Source of the DNA: Thermohalobaculum sp963822985
Lineage (GTDB): Bacteria; Pseudomonadota; Alphaproteobacteria; Rhodobacterales; Rhodobacteraceae
Length of the DNA: 64,000 nt
Assembly (NCBI GenBank): GCA_963822985.1
Contig: CAWGJU010000014.1
Coordinates: 280,696-344,695 of the forward strand
Reading direction: 5' to 3'
Below the pieces are notes generated by a model. The model worked only from the letters and a program-made list of their open reading frames with translations, did no database searches and was not told the origin of the DNA. Position numbers and translations under genes: made by a program. Positions 17,978 through 27,713 of this stretch are shown one piece after another. How positions within the stretch are numbered: the stretch's first letter is position 1; every line of letters starts with the position of its first letter.

Positions 17978-19501
17978 TTATTTCAACACCACATCCTCGA
18001 GGCGCCAGTTCGAGGTCGGCAGTACCTCGAAGCCCTCGACATTGTCCCGATAGGCGAAGGTCGCACCCGGATTGTAGAGGAAGATGTAGGGCGCTCCGTC
18101 ATGCACCAGCTGCTCCATCTCCTTGAACATCGCGCTGCGCTCCGGGCCGTCCGGCGTCTGGCGCTCCTGCTCGTAGAGCGCGTTGAGGCGTTCGCTTTTC
18201 CACTCGGTGTGATAGGCGTTCGCCCGCTCCGGGTTGACGGCGGTGAAGCCGATGAGCTGGTCGGGGTCGACGGTGTCGCTCGTCGCATAGCTGAGCGAGG
18301 TCTGGTACTTGCCGCTCTTGGTCGTGTCCCACTGGGCGCCGGACTCGATCAGCTGCAGGTCCACGTCGACGCCGACGTCCCGGAGATTGGCCTGTATGGC
18401 CGCCGCGACCTGCTGGGCCGTTGTGTCGCCCGAAGAAACGAGCATAGAAGTTTTGAAGCCGTCCTTCAGCCCCGCCTCGGCCAGCAGCGACTTCGCCTTT
18501 CCTGGATCATAGGCATAGGGCGTCAACTCCTCATTGTGATAGCGCATCACCGGCATCGAAGAGACGGCCGGTTGCGCATTGCCGAACAGGATGCCCTTTA
18601 TGATGCCCTCCTTGTCGACGGCGTGGTTCAGCGCCTGGCGGACCTTCTGATCGCCAAGCGGTTTCTCGCGCGTGTTCAGCTGAACGAAGTCGACGCGGTA
18701 GACGTCAGCGGTTTTGGCGGCGATTCCGTCGGCAGAATCGAGCGATTGCATCTGGTTCAGCGGCACGTCGATCATGGCGTCGATGTCGCCGGCCCGGAGC
18801 TGGAGCACGCGGCTGTTGTCCTCACCGACGACGATCAGCTCGGCCTGTTTCACGGCGGGCTTGCCGCTTTGCCAATACTGCGGGTTCGCCTCCAGTACCA
18901 TGCGGCTGCCGCGGTCCCAGCTCTTGAGCACGAAGGGTCCCGAGCCGACCGGATGCTCGAAAAAGGCCTCGCCCTGCGCCTCCAAAGCCTTGGCGGGCAG
19001 GATCGACGCGCTGAACAGCGCCAGGTTGTTCACGAGCGGCGTAAAGGGTTGGTCGAGGCCGAGCCTGACGGTGTGGTCGTCGACCTTCTCCATCCGCGTG
19101 ATCGGCTTGAAGAACCGCTGCCAGTTCGAGCCCTCGCCCTGAGCGCGCTTGAGCGAGGCGATGACGTCGTCGGCGGTTACAGGCGTGCCATTCGAGAACT
19201 TCGCGTCGCGCAGCGTGAAGGTGTACTCCGTCCCATCGTCGTTCGCCGTCCAGGACTCGGCCAGGCCGGGCTCAAGGCCCGTGCCGTCCTTGGCTGGCCG
19301 GATGAGCTGGTCGTAGATCAGCAGCTGCGCCCAGATCGAGCCATTGTCGCTCGTGGCGATCGGGTCCAGCGACTGCGCGTCGGTGGTGACGCCCAGCCGA
19401 AACACGCCCGGTTCCGAAGCCGGGACCGCGAGTGGCGCCATCGCCGCCAGCATAACGCCCAGAATTGCAGCGCGGCCGAGGCCGCGCATGGTCATGTTCA
19501 T
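17978..19501 (-). CDS. Peptide ABC transporter substrate-binding protein (SBP_bac_5)
   Basis: This is a periplasmic receptor that delivers peptides or similar ligands to DppBC. The ATG at 19501 follows GGGAGGA at good spacing. The signal peptide covers about residues 1-28 (GRAAILGVMLAAMAPLAVPA). The mature protein has the family 5 signature YTFTLRDAKFSNGTPVTADD. 507 residues, normal for DppA/OppA types. First gene of the operon and divergent from a serine hydrolase across 142 bases. The ligand cannot be read from sequence. Confidence 0.93.
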   Translation of the reverse strand: MNMTMRGLGRAAILGVMLAAMAPLAVPASEPGVFRLGVTTDAQSLDPIATSDNGSIWAQLLIYDQLIRPAKDGTGLEPGLAESWTANDDGTEYTFTLRDAKFSNGTPVTADDVIASLKRAQGEGSNWQRFFKPITRMEKVDDHTVRLGLDQPFTPLVNNLALFSASILPAKALEAQGEAFFEHPVGSGPFVLKSWDRGSRMVLEANPQYWQSGKPAVKQAELIVVGEDNSRVLQLRAGDIDAMIDVPLNQMQSLDSADGIAAKTADVYRVDFVQLNTREKPLGDQKVRQALNHAVDKEGIIKGILFGNAQPAVSSMPVMRYHNEELTPYAYDPGKAKSLLAEAGLKDGFKTSMLVSSGDTTAQQVAAAIQANLRDVGVDVDLQLIESGAQWDTTKSGKYQTSLSYATSDTVDPDQLIGFTAVNPERANAYHTEWKSERLNALYEQERQTPDGPERSAMFKEMEQLVHDGAPYIFLYNPGATFAYRDNVEGFEVLPTSNWRLEDVVLK

Positions 19502-19643
19502 TAAGATCCTCCCCCGCGTCGCTCACGGCCTGTGCTCGCAAGCGCCATCGCTTCCGCCGTTAGGCGGGGCGAGGATGACAGTCGCCCCTTGCAAACTCAA
19601 GCGGAGTGCGTCCCTCTCGCAGCATCGTTCAAGGAGGCGATCC
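19502..19643. promoter_or_regulatory. Shared divergent promoter region
   Basis: These 142 bases hold the start signals for both the peptide-transport operon (left) and the serine hydrolase (right). The ribosome sites GGGAGGA (minus strand, just before 19501) and AAGGAGG (19631-19637) are clear. No convincing -35/-10 pair or operator was found. Confidence 0.5.
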
Positions 19644-20561
19644 GTGCCGTTCTACAAGACAACCAATCGCGCCGGCACGGCCGGGCGCGGGCTGGTCGAG
19701 GCGATCCTGCACGCGTGCGCGCCGCAAGACCTCGGGCGGGACGCGTTCGGGCTAACGCTGGTCGTCTATTGCGACGGTTCGGGACCGGAGGGCTTTGCGC
19801 ACAATGGCGACCGGCCGTTCTATCCGTGCAGCGTGGTCAAGATGTTTTGGATGGCCGCGTGTCTCGCGCGCATCGAGCAGGGGGCGGTTCGGCCGCATGA
19901 CGAGCTCGACCGCGCCCTGCACGACATGATCGCGTGGTCGAGCAACACGGCGACGAACTACGTCATCGACCAGGTGACCGGAACGACGGGCGACACCCTG
20001 CTCGAGGGCGACGAACTCGCGGACTGGATCGCCCGGCGCTCCTGGGCGAATGAATGGCTGCGCTCGCTGGAGATCCCGGAGTTCCAAGCCATCAACGTCT
20101 GCCAGAAGAACATGGACGACGACCGCTACGGCCGCGAGCGGCAGCTGGTCGACACCCTCGGCCACAACAGCCTGACGACCGAGGCGATGGCGCGCCTGCT
20201 GCACGAGATCTTCGGGGGGCGCGTGTTCTCGGCGGCGAGCCGGGACCGCATGCAGCGGCTGCTGGCGCGGCGGCACGATCCCGAATGGGTCGACGCCCAC
20301 CCGGCCGCCCAGGTCCGCGGCTATTTCGGCGCGGGCCTGCCGCCGGCGGCGCGACTGTGGTCGAAGGCCGGCTGGACCGGCTGGACAGGGGATGCGCGCG
20401 CGAGCTACCGCCGCCACGACGCCGCTCGCGTCGAAGTGCCGAGTGTCCCGCCGTTCACGCTTGTCCTTTGCACCGAAGGCAAGCGCATGAGCGAGTGCGA
20501 AACTGCGCTGCCGGACATTGCTACTCGAGCGCTCGAGATAGTCCGAAACCAGATAGCCTGA
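19644..20561 (+). CDS. Class A beta-lactamase-fold serine hydrolase
   Basis: Start GTG 19644 was chosen because AAGGAGG lies seven bases upstream; the reading frame stays open further up without a better site. The product, about 305 residues, shows the three landmarks of penicillin-recognising enzymes: SxxK at Ser63-Lys66 (YPCSVVKMFW), an SxN-type motif at 99-101 (WSSNTATNYV) and a KTG-like stretch in LWSKAGWTGWTG. No signal peptide is evident. It diverges from a peptide transporter, so a role in cleaving a peptide or cell-wall-derived substrate is plausible. Calling it an antibiotic-resistance enzyme would not be justified: no class A Glu166 motif is clear. Confidence 0.75.
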   Translation: MPFYKTTNRAGTAGRGLVEAILHACAPQDLGRDAFGLTLVVYCDGSGPEGFAHNGDRPFYPCSVVKMFWMAACLARIEQGAVRPHDELDRALHDMIAWSSNTATNYVIDQVTGTTGDTLLEGDELADWIARRSWANEWLRSLEIPEFQAINVCQKNMDDDRYGRERQLVDTLGHNSLTTEAMARLLHEIFGGRVFSAASRDRMQRLLARRHDPEWVDAHPAAQVRGYFGAGLPPAARLWSKAGWTGWTGDARASYRRHDAARVEVPSVPPFTLVLCTEGKRMSECETALPDIATRALEIVRNQIA

Positions 20562-21019
20562 TCCTTGGTCGATCTCGGGGTCTGCGTGCCGCCGCACAGA
20601 GCTTGGGAACGGCAACTTCGCCGATGACATCAGCAGTTGAAATACAGGGCGCGCTGGCCCGCTGATTCGCGACGTAGCTTCGTGTCGGCCGAATAGCGGG
20701 TGTCGGCGGTATACCGGCTGCTGCAGGCCGCCTCCCTCTACGCGAAGGATGCGCCCTCTACAGACGCTCGCACAGGAGAGCCGTAGGGCGCAAGCTGCCC
20801 TGCCATTCCAATTGACGAATTCACTGTTGCATCGCCCCAGGGGCGATCTCCCAATGGGCAGCGAGCACCCATTTGCTTCCTGTTTTCGCCAAATGTGATA
20901 GCCTCAGCAGGGTGATGCAAGGCATTGAGCCTGGTCGCCCTGGGTGGTTCCCTGCCATCACTCGCCGGGGCTGCGGCCCGCCTCGCCGCAGGCATCGAGC
21001 GGGCACGGAGAGGCACATC
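20562..21019. other. Intergenic region before the threonine-synthase-like gene
   Basis: About 460 bases without a credible gene. It contains a strong inverted repeat at 20831-20847 and possible promoter sequence, and nothing else recognisable. The frame upstream of the chosen start at 21020 is open back to 20873, but the extra peptide has no resemblance to the enzyme family. Confidence 0.5.
20831..20847. promoter_or_regulatory. Palindrome, possible operator
   Basis: ATCGCCCC, a single A, then GGGGCGAT: eight perfect base pairs around one base. The one-base centre makes it a poor RNA hairpin but a good dimeric-protein binding site. It lies about 170 bases upstream of the threonine-synthase-like gene. 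Which protein binds it, if any, is unknown. Confidence 0.45.
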
Positions 21020-22252
21020 ATGAGCAGATCGGAAACTGAGGCCGCTCGCGTGAGCCATCTCGAATGCAGCGCCACGGGCGAGCGGCACAATGCCGGCCGA
21101 CCGCAGAACGTCTCTTCGACCGGAAAGCCGCTTCTCGTGCGCTATGATCTCGACGAGATAGCTCGCGTCGTCCGCCGGGACGCACTGGCTGAACGTGAGC
21201 CTGGCATGTGGCGGTATCGCGAACTTCTCCCAATGCCAGACGATGCCGAGCCGGTCAGCCTGGGCGAGATTGCAACGCCCCTCGTTCCGCTGCCCGCGAC
21301 AGGTGGGCGGTTCGGAGGGCCCGGTCCGATCGTGAAGGACGAAGGCCGCCTGCCGACGGGGTCCTTCAAGGCGCGCGGCCTGGCGATCGCCGTGTCGATG
21401 GCGCGGGCCTTCGGGATCCGCCAGATTGCGATGCCAACCGTTGGAAGCGGCGGCGCCGCGCTCGCGGCCTACTGCACCCGAGCCGGGATTGAGGCGCACG
21501 TGTTCTGCCCGGCCGACTCCCCCGAGGTGACCGCGCGCGAGACCTCAGCCTATGGCGCCCAGGTCTACACCGTCGAGGGCACGCTCGAGGATTGCGGCCG
21601 TCTGGTGGCGCAGGCCTGCGCGGAACGCGGCTGGTTCAACTTCTCGACGCTGAAGGAGCCGTATCGTATCGAGGGCAAGAAGACGATGGGGCTGGAGCTC
21701 GCCGACCAGCTCGGCTGGGCGCTGCCCGAGCTGATCTTCTATCCCACGGGGGGCGGCACCGGGTTCATCGGCATGTGGAAGGCGTTCGACGAGATGCAGG
21801 CGCTGGGCTGGATCGGCGCCAAGCGGCCGCGCATGGTCGCCGTCCAGACCACCGGCTGCTGCCCAATCGTGCGCGCCTGGGAGCGCGGCGAGGCCGAGGT
21901 GCGTGAACCCTGGCCCGACATCCGGACGACGGTGCACGGCGTGCGCGTCGCGAAGGCGCTCGGCGATTTCCTGATCCTGCGGGTCATCGACGAAAGCCGC
22001 GGCTTCGGGACCGCCGTCGACGACGCCGAGGTCTACCGGACGAGGCTGGAGGTCGCGGCGGCGGACGGCGTGCTGCTCTCGCCCGAGGGCGCGGCCTGCG
22101 TCGCGGCGTGGCGGATGGCGGTCGAGAGCGGCCGCGCTCGAGCGGACGAACGCGCGGTGATCTTCAACACCGCGATCGGCCTGCGCGCCGAGATGCCGGT
22201 CCGCGCGCGCAAGCTCGACCTCTCGCAGCCGCTCGACTTGGCCGCGCTGTAG
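21020..22252 (+). CDS. Threonine-synthase-like PLP enzyme
   Basis: This is a fold-type II pyridoxal-phosphate enzyme; threonine synthase makes threonine from phosphohomoserine. ATG 21020 follows GGAGAGG. The N-terminus LECSATGERHNAG then GKPLLVRYDL matches class II threonine synthases, with the usual Cys pair partly lost. PLP lysine is Lys117 in TGSFKARG. The cofactor-phosphate loop GGGTGFIGMWKAF is clear. The loop that normally reads S-x-GN-x-G (Asn touching the cofactor) here reads PTVGSGGAALAAY, so the Asn is missing. It sits upstream of an amino-acid importer and a decarboxylating aminotransferase, so a catabolic lyase role is possible. 410 residues. Confidence 0.85.
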   Translation: MSRSETEAARVSHLECSATGERHNAGRPQNVSSTGKPLLVRYDLDEIARVVRRDALAEREPGMWRYRELLPMPDDAEPVSLGEIATPLVPLPATGGRFGGPGPIVKDEGRLPTGSFKARGLAIAVSMARAFGIRQIAMPTVGSGGAALAAYCTRAGIEAHVFCPADSPEVTARETSAYGAQVYTVEGTLEDCGRLVAQACAERGWFNFSTLKEPYRIEGKKTMGLELADQLGWALPELIFYPTGGGTGFIGMWKAFDEMQALGWIGAKRPRMVAVQTTGCCPIVRAWERGEAEVREPWPDIRTTVHGVRVAKALGDFLILRVIDESRGFGTAVDDAEVYRTRLEVAAADGVLLSPEGAACVAAWRMAVESGRARADERAVIFNTAIGLRAEMPVRARKLDLSQPLDLAAL

Positions 22253-22355
22253 CCGCACGGCACGGCGAAGCTGGACAGCCGGGTTCGGGCGGTTATCGTG
22301 CGGTGACCCGGCCGGGCATGACCCGCACCGGGCGTATAACGAAAGGGAGGAAGCC

Positions 22356-23189
22356 ATGAGACGCTTGGTCGCCGGGGTCGCCATATGCGCGCTCGTCGCC
22401 GTTACCGCCGGAGCGATGGCGCAGGACTGCAAGAACGAGACCTGGAACAAGGTGCGCGACCGGGGCAAGCTGGTCGTCGGCGTCAAGCCGGACTACAAGC
22501 CCTGGGGTTTTCGGGACGAGAACGGCAATCTGGTCGGCATGGAGCCGGACATGGCCCAGGAGGTCGCCGACGTCATGAACGTCGACCTCGAGCTCGTGCC
22601 CGTGCAGTCCTCGAACCGCATGCAGTTTCTCGAGCAGGGCAAGATCGACCTGATGATCGCGACGATGTCGGACACGGCCGACCGCCGCAAGATCGTCGGC
22701 ACGATCCAGCCGAACTACTATGCCTCGGGTACCAACATCCTGGCACCCAAGGCGCTGCACCTGACGAGCTGGGAAGACCTGCGCGGCAAGCCAGTCTGCG
22801 GTTTGCAGGGCGCCTTCTACAACAAGATCGTCGAGGACCGGTACGACGCCCAGATCATCGCCTTCACCGGCAATGCCGAGGCGAAGCAGGCGCTGCGCGA
22901 CAAGAAGTGCGTCGCCTGGGTGTACGACGATAGCTCGATCGCGGCCGATCTGGCCTCGGGCGAGTTCGGCGACTACGAGATGCCGCTGAAGTGCGAGGAC
23001 GACAACCCCTGGGCGCTCGCCGTGCCGATCGATGAGCGCGACTGCATCTTCGGCCGCTTCATGTCGGGCATGACCTTCAACTGGCATCAGAGCGGGCACC
23101 TCGTCGAGCTGGAGAAGAAGTGGAACATCCAGCCGAGCGGCTATCTCAGGAGCATGCACGCGAAGTATGCGGACTTCCTGCAGAAGTGA
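22356..23189 (+). CDS. Polar amino-acid ABC transporter substrate-binding protein
   Basis: This is a periplasmic receptor of the SBP_bac_3 family. ATG 22356 after GGGAGGAAGCC. The signal peptide covers residues 1-22 (cleavage after AMAQ). Family landmarks are GKLVVGVKPDYKPWGFRDEN, NLVGMEPDMAQEVADVM and IDLMIATMSDTADRRKIV. 277 residues, typical. First of four co-directional transporter genes. Unlike the three genes after it, its frame is undamaged. The ligand is probably an amino acid, identity unknown. Confidence 0.93.
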   Translation: MRRLVAGVAICALVAVTAGAMAQDCKNETWNKVRDRGKLVVGVKPDYKPWGFRDENGNLVGMEPDMAQEVADVMNVDLELVPVQSSNRMQFLEQGKIDLMIATMSDTADRRKIVGTIQPNYYASGTNILAPKALHLTSWEDLRGKPVCGLQGAFYNKIVEDRYDAQIIAFTGNAEAKQALRDKKCVAWVYDDSSIAADLASGEFGDYEMPLKCEDDNPWALAVPIDERDCIFGRFMSGMTFNWHQSGHLVELEKKWNIQPSGYLRSMHAKYADFLQK

Positions 23190-23242
23190 CGCCGCAGCCC
23201 TGGGGCCGCCGCCGGCGCGGCCGCGCGACAAAGGAGTGACGA

Positions 23243-23999
23243 ATGCTGGACGGCGTCGCGAGTTCTTCCGACAGCTCGCGGACGAGCACCCGCGCTGGAA
23301 CTTCATCTGGCTGTATGACCCGAGACAGGGCGCGCGGGTGCTCAACGGCCTCCGGGTCACCGTCGAGCTGGCGGTCGCCTGCGTGCTGTTCGCGATCGTC
23401 ATCGGCGTGGTCGGCGCCGGCTGCAGGGGGCGCGCGTCGCGCGTCGTGCGTGAGGTGGTGCAGGGCTACATCCAGTTCTTCCGCAACACGCCGCCCTTCG
23501 TGCAGCTGCTGTTCTTCTACTTCGCGCTCGGCCAGTTCACGCCGACCTACTCGCCGGACGGCTGGTTGCAGCAGCCGATCATCTCGAACGTCGGCTGGGC
23601 GATCATCTCGCTCTCGCTTCTTCGCCGGCGCCTTCAACGTCGAGATCTTTCGCGCCGGCATCGAGGCGGTGCCGGAATCGACCGTCGAGGCGGCGGAGAT
23701 CCTCGGGTTCAGCGCGGCTGCAGATCTACCGCCACATCGTGTTCCCGCTGGCCTTCCGGGTCAGCCTGCCGGCGCTCAACAACAACCTCGTCAACCTGGT
23801 GAAGACGACGACGCAGGCATTCGCCATCGCGGTGCCGGAGCTTCTGTACCAGTCGGTCACGATCTGGAACGACTACCCGAGCGCGCAGAACCCGACGATG
23901 CTGCTGTTGTTCACCGTCTTCATCATCCTGGTTGGCATCGTGGTGCTGTCGATGCACCGGTGGGAGCGGGCCATGCGCATCCCGGGCTATGGCCAGTGA
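23243..23999 (+). pseudogene. Amino-acid ABC transporter permease, three single-base frameshifts
   Basis: This is a channel subunit of the His/Gln type. The ATG at 23243 follows AAAGGAG. To read the family sequence one must restore a base near 23255 (to reach RREFFRQLADEHPRW), drop one near 23620 (to reach FAGAFNVEIFRAGIEAVPES) and drop one near 23720 (to reach IYRHIVFPLAFRVSLPALNN). Conserved residues are otherwise intact, including FFRNTPPFVQLLFFYFALGQ, and the gene ends at TGA 23997-23999. The pattern fits sequencing indels better than slow decay, but both are possible. Confidence 0.85.
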
Positions 24000-24010
24000 G
24001 AGGGCCGGCG

Positions 24011-24909
24011 ATGAAGGCCAGTGGCCATCCCGGGCGTCGCCGCGCCGGCTTCCACGGACCTCCCGGTGCTGCTGCCGCTTCCGGCCGCGCGCCCGCGGGC
24101 CGGAGGCGCTGATGACGCCGCTGGCTGGCCGCTCTGCCGCCCTGGACGCCGCTGGCGCTGCTCGCGGCCGCGGCCGCTCTGGCCGACGCTGGCGCATGCC
24201 CAGGTCCTCTACGGGATGGCCGAGGCGTTCGACGCGCTTTATCGCTGGATCCCGTTCATGGTCACGGCGGGTTTCCTCTTCAACGTGCTGATCTCGTTCA
24301 TGTGCGATGGTGATCGGCACGGCGGTCGGCGCGCTGCTCGGCCTGGCGCAGATCTCGCACTCGCGGCTGATCCGCGCGGGCGCCTGGTTCGTCACCCAGC
24401 TCTTCCGCAACTCGCCGTGGCTGGTGCTGCTGTTCATCGTGATGCTGGCCTTCCCGTTCGAGATCGAGATCGGCACTACGATGATCCCGGTGCCCGGGCT
24501 GGATGAAGGCGGTCATTCGGGCTGTCGCTGCCGATCATGGCGAACATCGCCGAAATCGTCCGCGGCGCCGTCAACTCGGTGCCGACGGCCCAGTGGGAGG
24601 CGGCGGAGGCCTCGGCCTTCACGCGCCGGCAGACCCTGTGGCGGATCATCCTGCCGCAGGTCGTCAAGCGGATGATCCCGCCCTGGATGAACTGGTACGC
24701 GATCCTGACGATGGCGACGCCGCTGTGCTCGATCCTCGGCGTCCAGGAGATCATCAACGCTGTCGCGCCAGGCGATCGAGGCGGAGAACAACCATCCGGA
24801 GCTGCTGGTGCCGTTTTACGGCTTCGTCCTGCTGATGTTCTTCATCTACTGCTACCCGATCGCGCGCTGGACCATCGCGCTCGAGCGGCGGTTCACGGTG
24901 AAGCTCTAA
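24011..24909 (+). pseudogene. Second amino-acid ABC transporter permease, frameshifted
   Basis: This is the partner channel subunit. It starts near ATG 24011, but the first 150 bases are hard to read in one frame. Recognisable blocks are VLYGMAEAFDALYRWIPFMV, GAWFVTQLFRNSPWLVLLFI, SLPIMANIAEIVRGAVNSVP with TAQWEAAEASAFTRRQTLWR, and the end YCYPIARWTIALERRFTVKL before TAA 24907-24909. Frame changes lie near 24300, 24510-24535 and 24765. No conserved residue appears lost apart from these. Confidence 0.83.
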
Positions 24910-24923
24910 GGGAGGCCCGAAAG

Positions 24924-25689
24924 ATGGCCGACACGAGCCGATCCGCCTGGACGCCCGACCAGCCGATCGTCATCGCTGCGCGACGTCCACAAGTCCTTCG
25001 GCCCGCTCGAGGTGCTGAAGGGCATCTCTTCGACGTGATGAAGGGCGAGGTGGTCTGCATCATCGGGCCGTCGGGCTCCGGCAAGTCGACGCTGATCCGC
25101 TGCATCAACGCGCTGAACGCCATCCAGACTCGGGCTCGATCAAGGTCGAGGGGCAGGAGGTGCACGACCCCAAGCTCGACAAGCTGGCGCTGCGCAGAAG
25201 GTCGGCATGGTGTTCCAGCAGTACAATCTGTTCCCGCACAAGACGGCGCTGGAGAACGTGATGATGGCGCCGGTGCTGGTGCTGAAGCAGCCGAAGGCCG
25301 AGGTCGAGGCGCGGGCGCGCAAGCTGATCGCCAAGGTCCGCCTCGAAGGCAAGGAGGACGCCTATCCGGGCGAGCTCTCCGGCGGCCAGCAGCAGCGCGT
25401 CGCCATCGCCCGCTCGCTGGCATGAACCCGGACATCATGCTGTTCGACGAGGTCACCGCGGCGCTCGACCCGGAGACGGTGAAGGAGGTGCTGGTCACCA
25501 TCCGCGAGCTCGCGGAGGAGGGCATGACCTGCATGCTGGTGACGCACGAGATGGGCTTCGCCCGCGAGATCGCCGACCAGATCTACTTCACCGACCGCGG
25601 CGTTATCGTCGAGCACGGCCCGCCCGCGACCTTCTTCACGCGAGGCGAAGGACCCCCGGACGCGGGAGTTCCTGTCGCAGATCCTGTGA
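24924..25689 (+). pseudogene. Amino-acid ABC transporter ATPase, frameshifted
   Basis: This is the ATPase of the polar amino-acid importer. ATG 24924 follows GGGAGG. Blocks in different frames add up to a complete protein: MADTSRSAWTPDQPIVI, KSFGPLEVLKG, Walker A IIGPSGSGKSTLIRCIN, Q-loop MVFQQYNLFPHKTALENVMM, signature LSGGQQQRVAIARSLA, Walker B IMLFDEVTAALDPE, switch His LVTHEMGFAREIAD, end REFLSQIL and TGA 25687-25689. At least five single-base shifts (near 24975, 25130, 25195, 25425 and 25645) are needed. Confidence 0.85.
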
Positions 25690-25698
25690 GCCGGCCGT

Positions 25699-27011
25699 TC
25701 AGCGCGGCCGCGACATGGCGTCCAGCGTTTCGCGGAGCGCCGGGTCGATGATGTCGACACCCTCGTCTATTTCCTCGTGCGTGACGGTCAGCGGCGGCGC
25801 GATGCGCCAGACCGAGCCGCGCTCCGGCCGGCGGCGGATGTTCATCTAGAGGCCGAGCTCGAAGCAGCGCGCCGTCGTCGCGGCGCCCAGCGCGTGGAAC
25901 GGCAGCGCGGCTTTCGCGGTCCTTGACCAGCTCGACGCCGAGCAGCAGCCCTCGCCGCGCACGTCGCCGATCGCCTCGTAGCGCTGCTGCAGGTCTCGAG
26001 CCCCTTGCGCAGATAGGCGCCCATCTGCGACCGCGCGCGGGATCAGCTCCTCGCTCTCGACGTCTCCAGCACCGCAAGGCCGACCGCGGCCGGCATCGGG
26101 TCGGAGACATGGCAGGTGTAAAATGTGAACCGCCTTTCCTGTGCGCCTTCTCCTCGAGGTCCTCGCTGGTGACGTGGCGGCCAGCGGCACGCCGCCCCCG
26201 AGCGTCTTCGAGACCGACAGGATGTCCGGCGTCACGCCCAGCTTGGTCGCGGCGAAGCGGTCGCCGATGCGGCCGAAGGCCGTCTGCGCCTCGTCGAAGA
26301 CCAGCAGCATGCCGCGCTCGTCGCAGGCCTCGGCCGCAGCGCGGCGAAATAGCCCCTCGGGCGGCACGATCACGCCGCCGGCGGAGATCACCGGCTCGGC
26401 GATCAGCGCCGCGGGCGCGCCGTCCGACGCCATGTCGAACATGCGGAGCCCGATCTTCAGGCAGGTCATGTCGCATCTGTCGCGGCAGTGCTCGACCGGG
26501 CAGCGATAGGCGTTCGGCTCCGGGATGACGTGCCCGCCCGGCACCTTGGGGCCGTAGCCGCGCCGGTCGCTGGCGTAGGAGGCGGCCGCCGACGCGCCGG
26601 TCGTGCCGTGCCAGGAGCCGCCGAGCGCGATCACCTCGTAGCCGCCGGTCGCGAGCTTGGCGATGCGCAGCGCCGCTTCGTTGGCCTCGCTGCCCGTGTT
26701 GACAAAGAGCGACTTCTTCAGCGGCGGCGGCAGCCATTCGCCGAGCTTGCGCGCGAGCTTGACCACGCTGTCCGGGATCATCCCGAGAACATGTGGATCG
26801 CGCTGTCGCAGCTCTCCTTGATCGCGCTCACGATCGCCGGGTGGTTATGGCCGACGGTCGCGCACATCTGGCCCGAGGTGAAGTCGAGGATCTCGCGGCC
26901 CTCGTCGTCGGTGACGATCGTGCCGCGCGCCGCGGTGAAGAGGCTCGGAAAAGTGTCGCCGCCGTAGCGGATCAGGTTCTCCCGCACCGCTTCCTCAAGA
27001 TCCGTTTCCAT
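25699..27011 (-). pseudogene. Class III aminotransferase, 2,2-dialkylglycine-decarboxylase-like, damaged
   Basis: Dialkylglycine decarboxylase is a PLP enzyme that couples decarboxylation of alpha,alpha-dialkyl amino acids to transamination. ATG 27011 follows GGGAGGG. The N-terminal two thirds are intact: LDFTSGQMCATVGHNHPAIV, VNTGSEANEAALRIAKL, LLVFDEAQTAFGRIGDRFAA and the PLP Lys in ILSVSKTLGGGVPLAA. After about 26160 several frameshifts occur, and TAG interrupts GL-MNI near 25848 where Ser is usual. The end, RIAPPLTVTHEEIDEGVDII, is still readable. It converges on the transporter ATPase with a 9-base gap. A related class III enzyme is the alternative. Confidence 0.8.
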
Positions 27012-27713
27012 CGGCCCTCCCTGGGGCAGAACCTGGCGGCGATCGTCCAGCGGATGCCGACGCGCCTGCCTTTCCGCGCCGCCGCCCGCAGGGCTATCGG
27101 TGCCTGCGGCCCCAGGCCAGGACAAGCCCAGATTTGTCGGACGGGGAGCAGCAACTCGGGGTCTTGCCGGAATGACCAGGTCGGGTCAACGGTCGCAGGG
27201 TCGCCTATGAGTAGTTCTGACCGGGTAGTGTCACGGACGTCCAGTCCCGGGCAACTTCGGTCGGGGAGTAGCAGTAGTAGGAGGCCCTGCGACACTCACG
27301 ATACACATCTCCGGAAATCGAAGCCGAGCGGCCAGCTGAAATAGAGCGTGCCGGAGGTGATCAGCCTGACGTTGCCGCGCCCGCGGCGGCAATCGGTGCC
27401 GTCGCCGTCCTGCACAGCCCGGCTCGAAGCTGATGCGATTGAACCCGTGCGCCGCCCGGCGTCCGGCACAAAAATCCGGGGCGGCAAATTCACCCGGTGC
27501 CGCGCGGCGCGAAGACTTTCCCGCGCTTCCGTCCGATCCGGCCAAACGCGGATCTTCGCTGCGGCACGGCTGCGTGTCTCGCAACTCTTTCTCGCGGACG
27601 GTGTTGTCGCTGAAGTGGCGGTCCCGCAGCAGTACCGGTCCGGCAGTTCTTGATCGATGCCTCAGGCCTGCGTAGAGGGCCGACGATCCTCTTAGTCAAC
27701 TGGAGAAATTTTC
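27012..27713. other. 700-base region without a recognised gene
   Basis: Both strands were read. Short open frames exist, but none has a ribosome site or a recognisable domain. It must contain the promoter of the aminotransferase (minus strand) and that of the phasin-like gene (plus strand). No regulator gene is present, although dialkylglycine decarboxylases often have one next to them. Confidence 0.5.

Noticed and set aside
19644..20561. Annotation as an antibiotic-resistance beta-lactamase
   Set aside because: It has the fold motifs, but no clear Glu166 loop, no signal peptide and a peptide-transport neighbour. Resistance is not supported.
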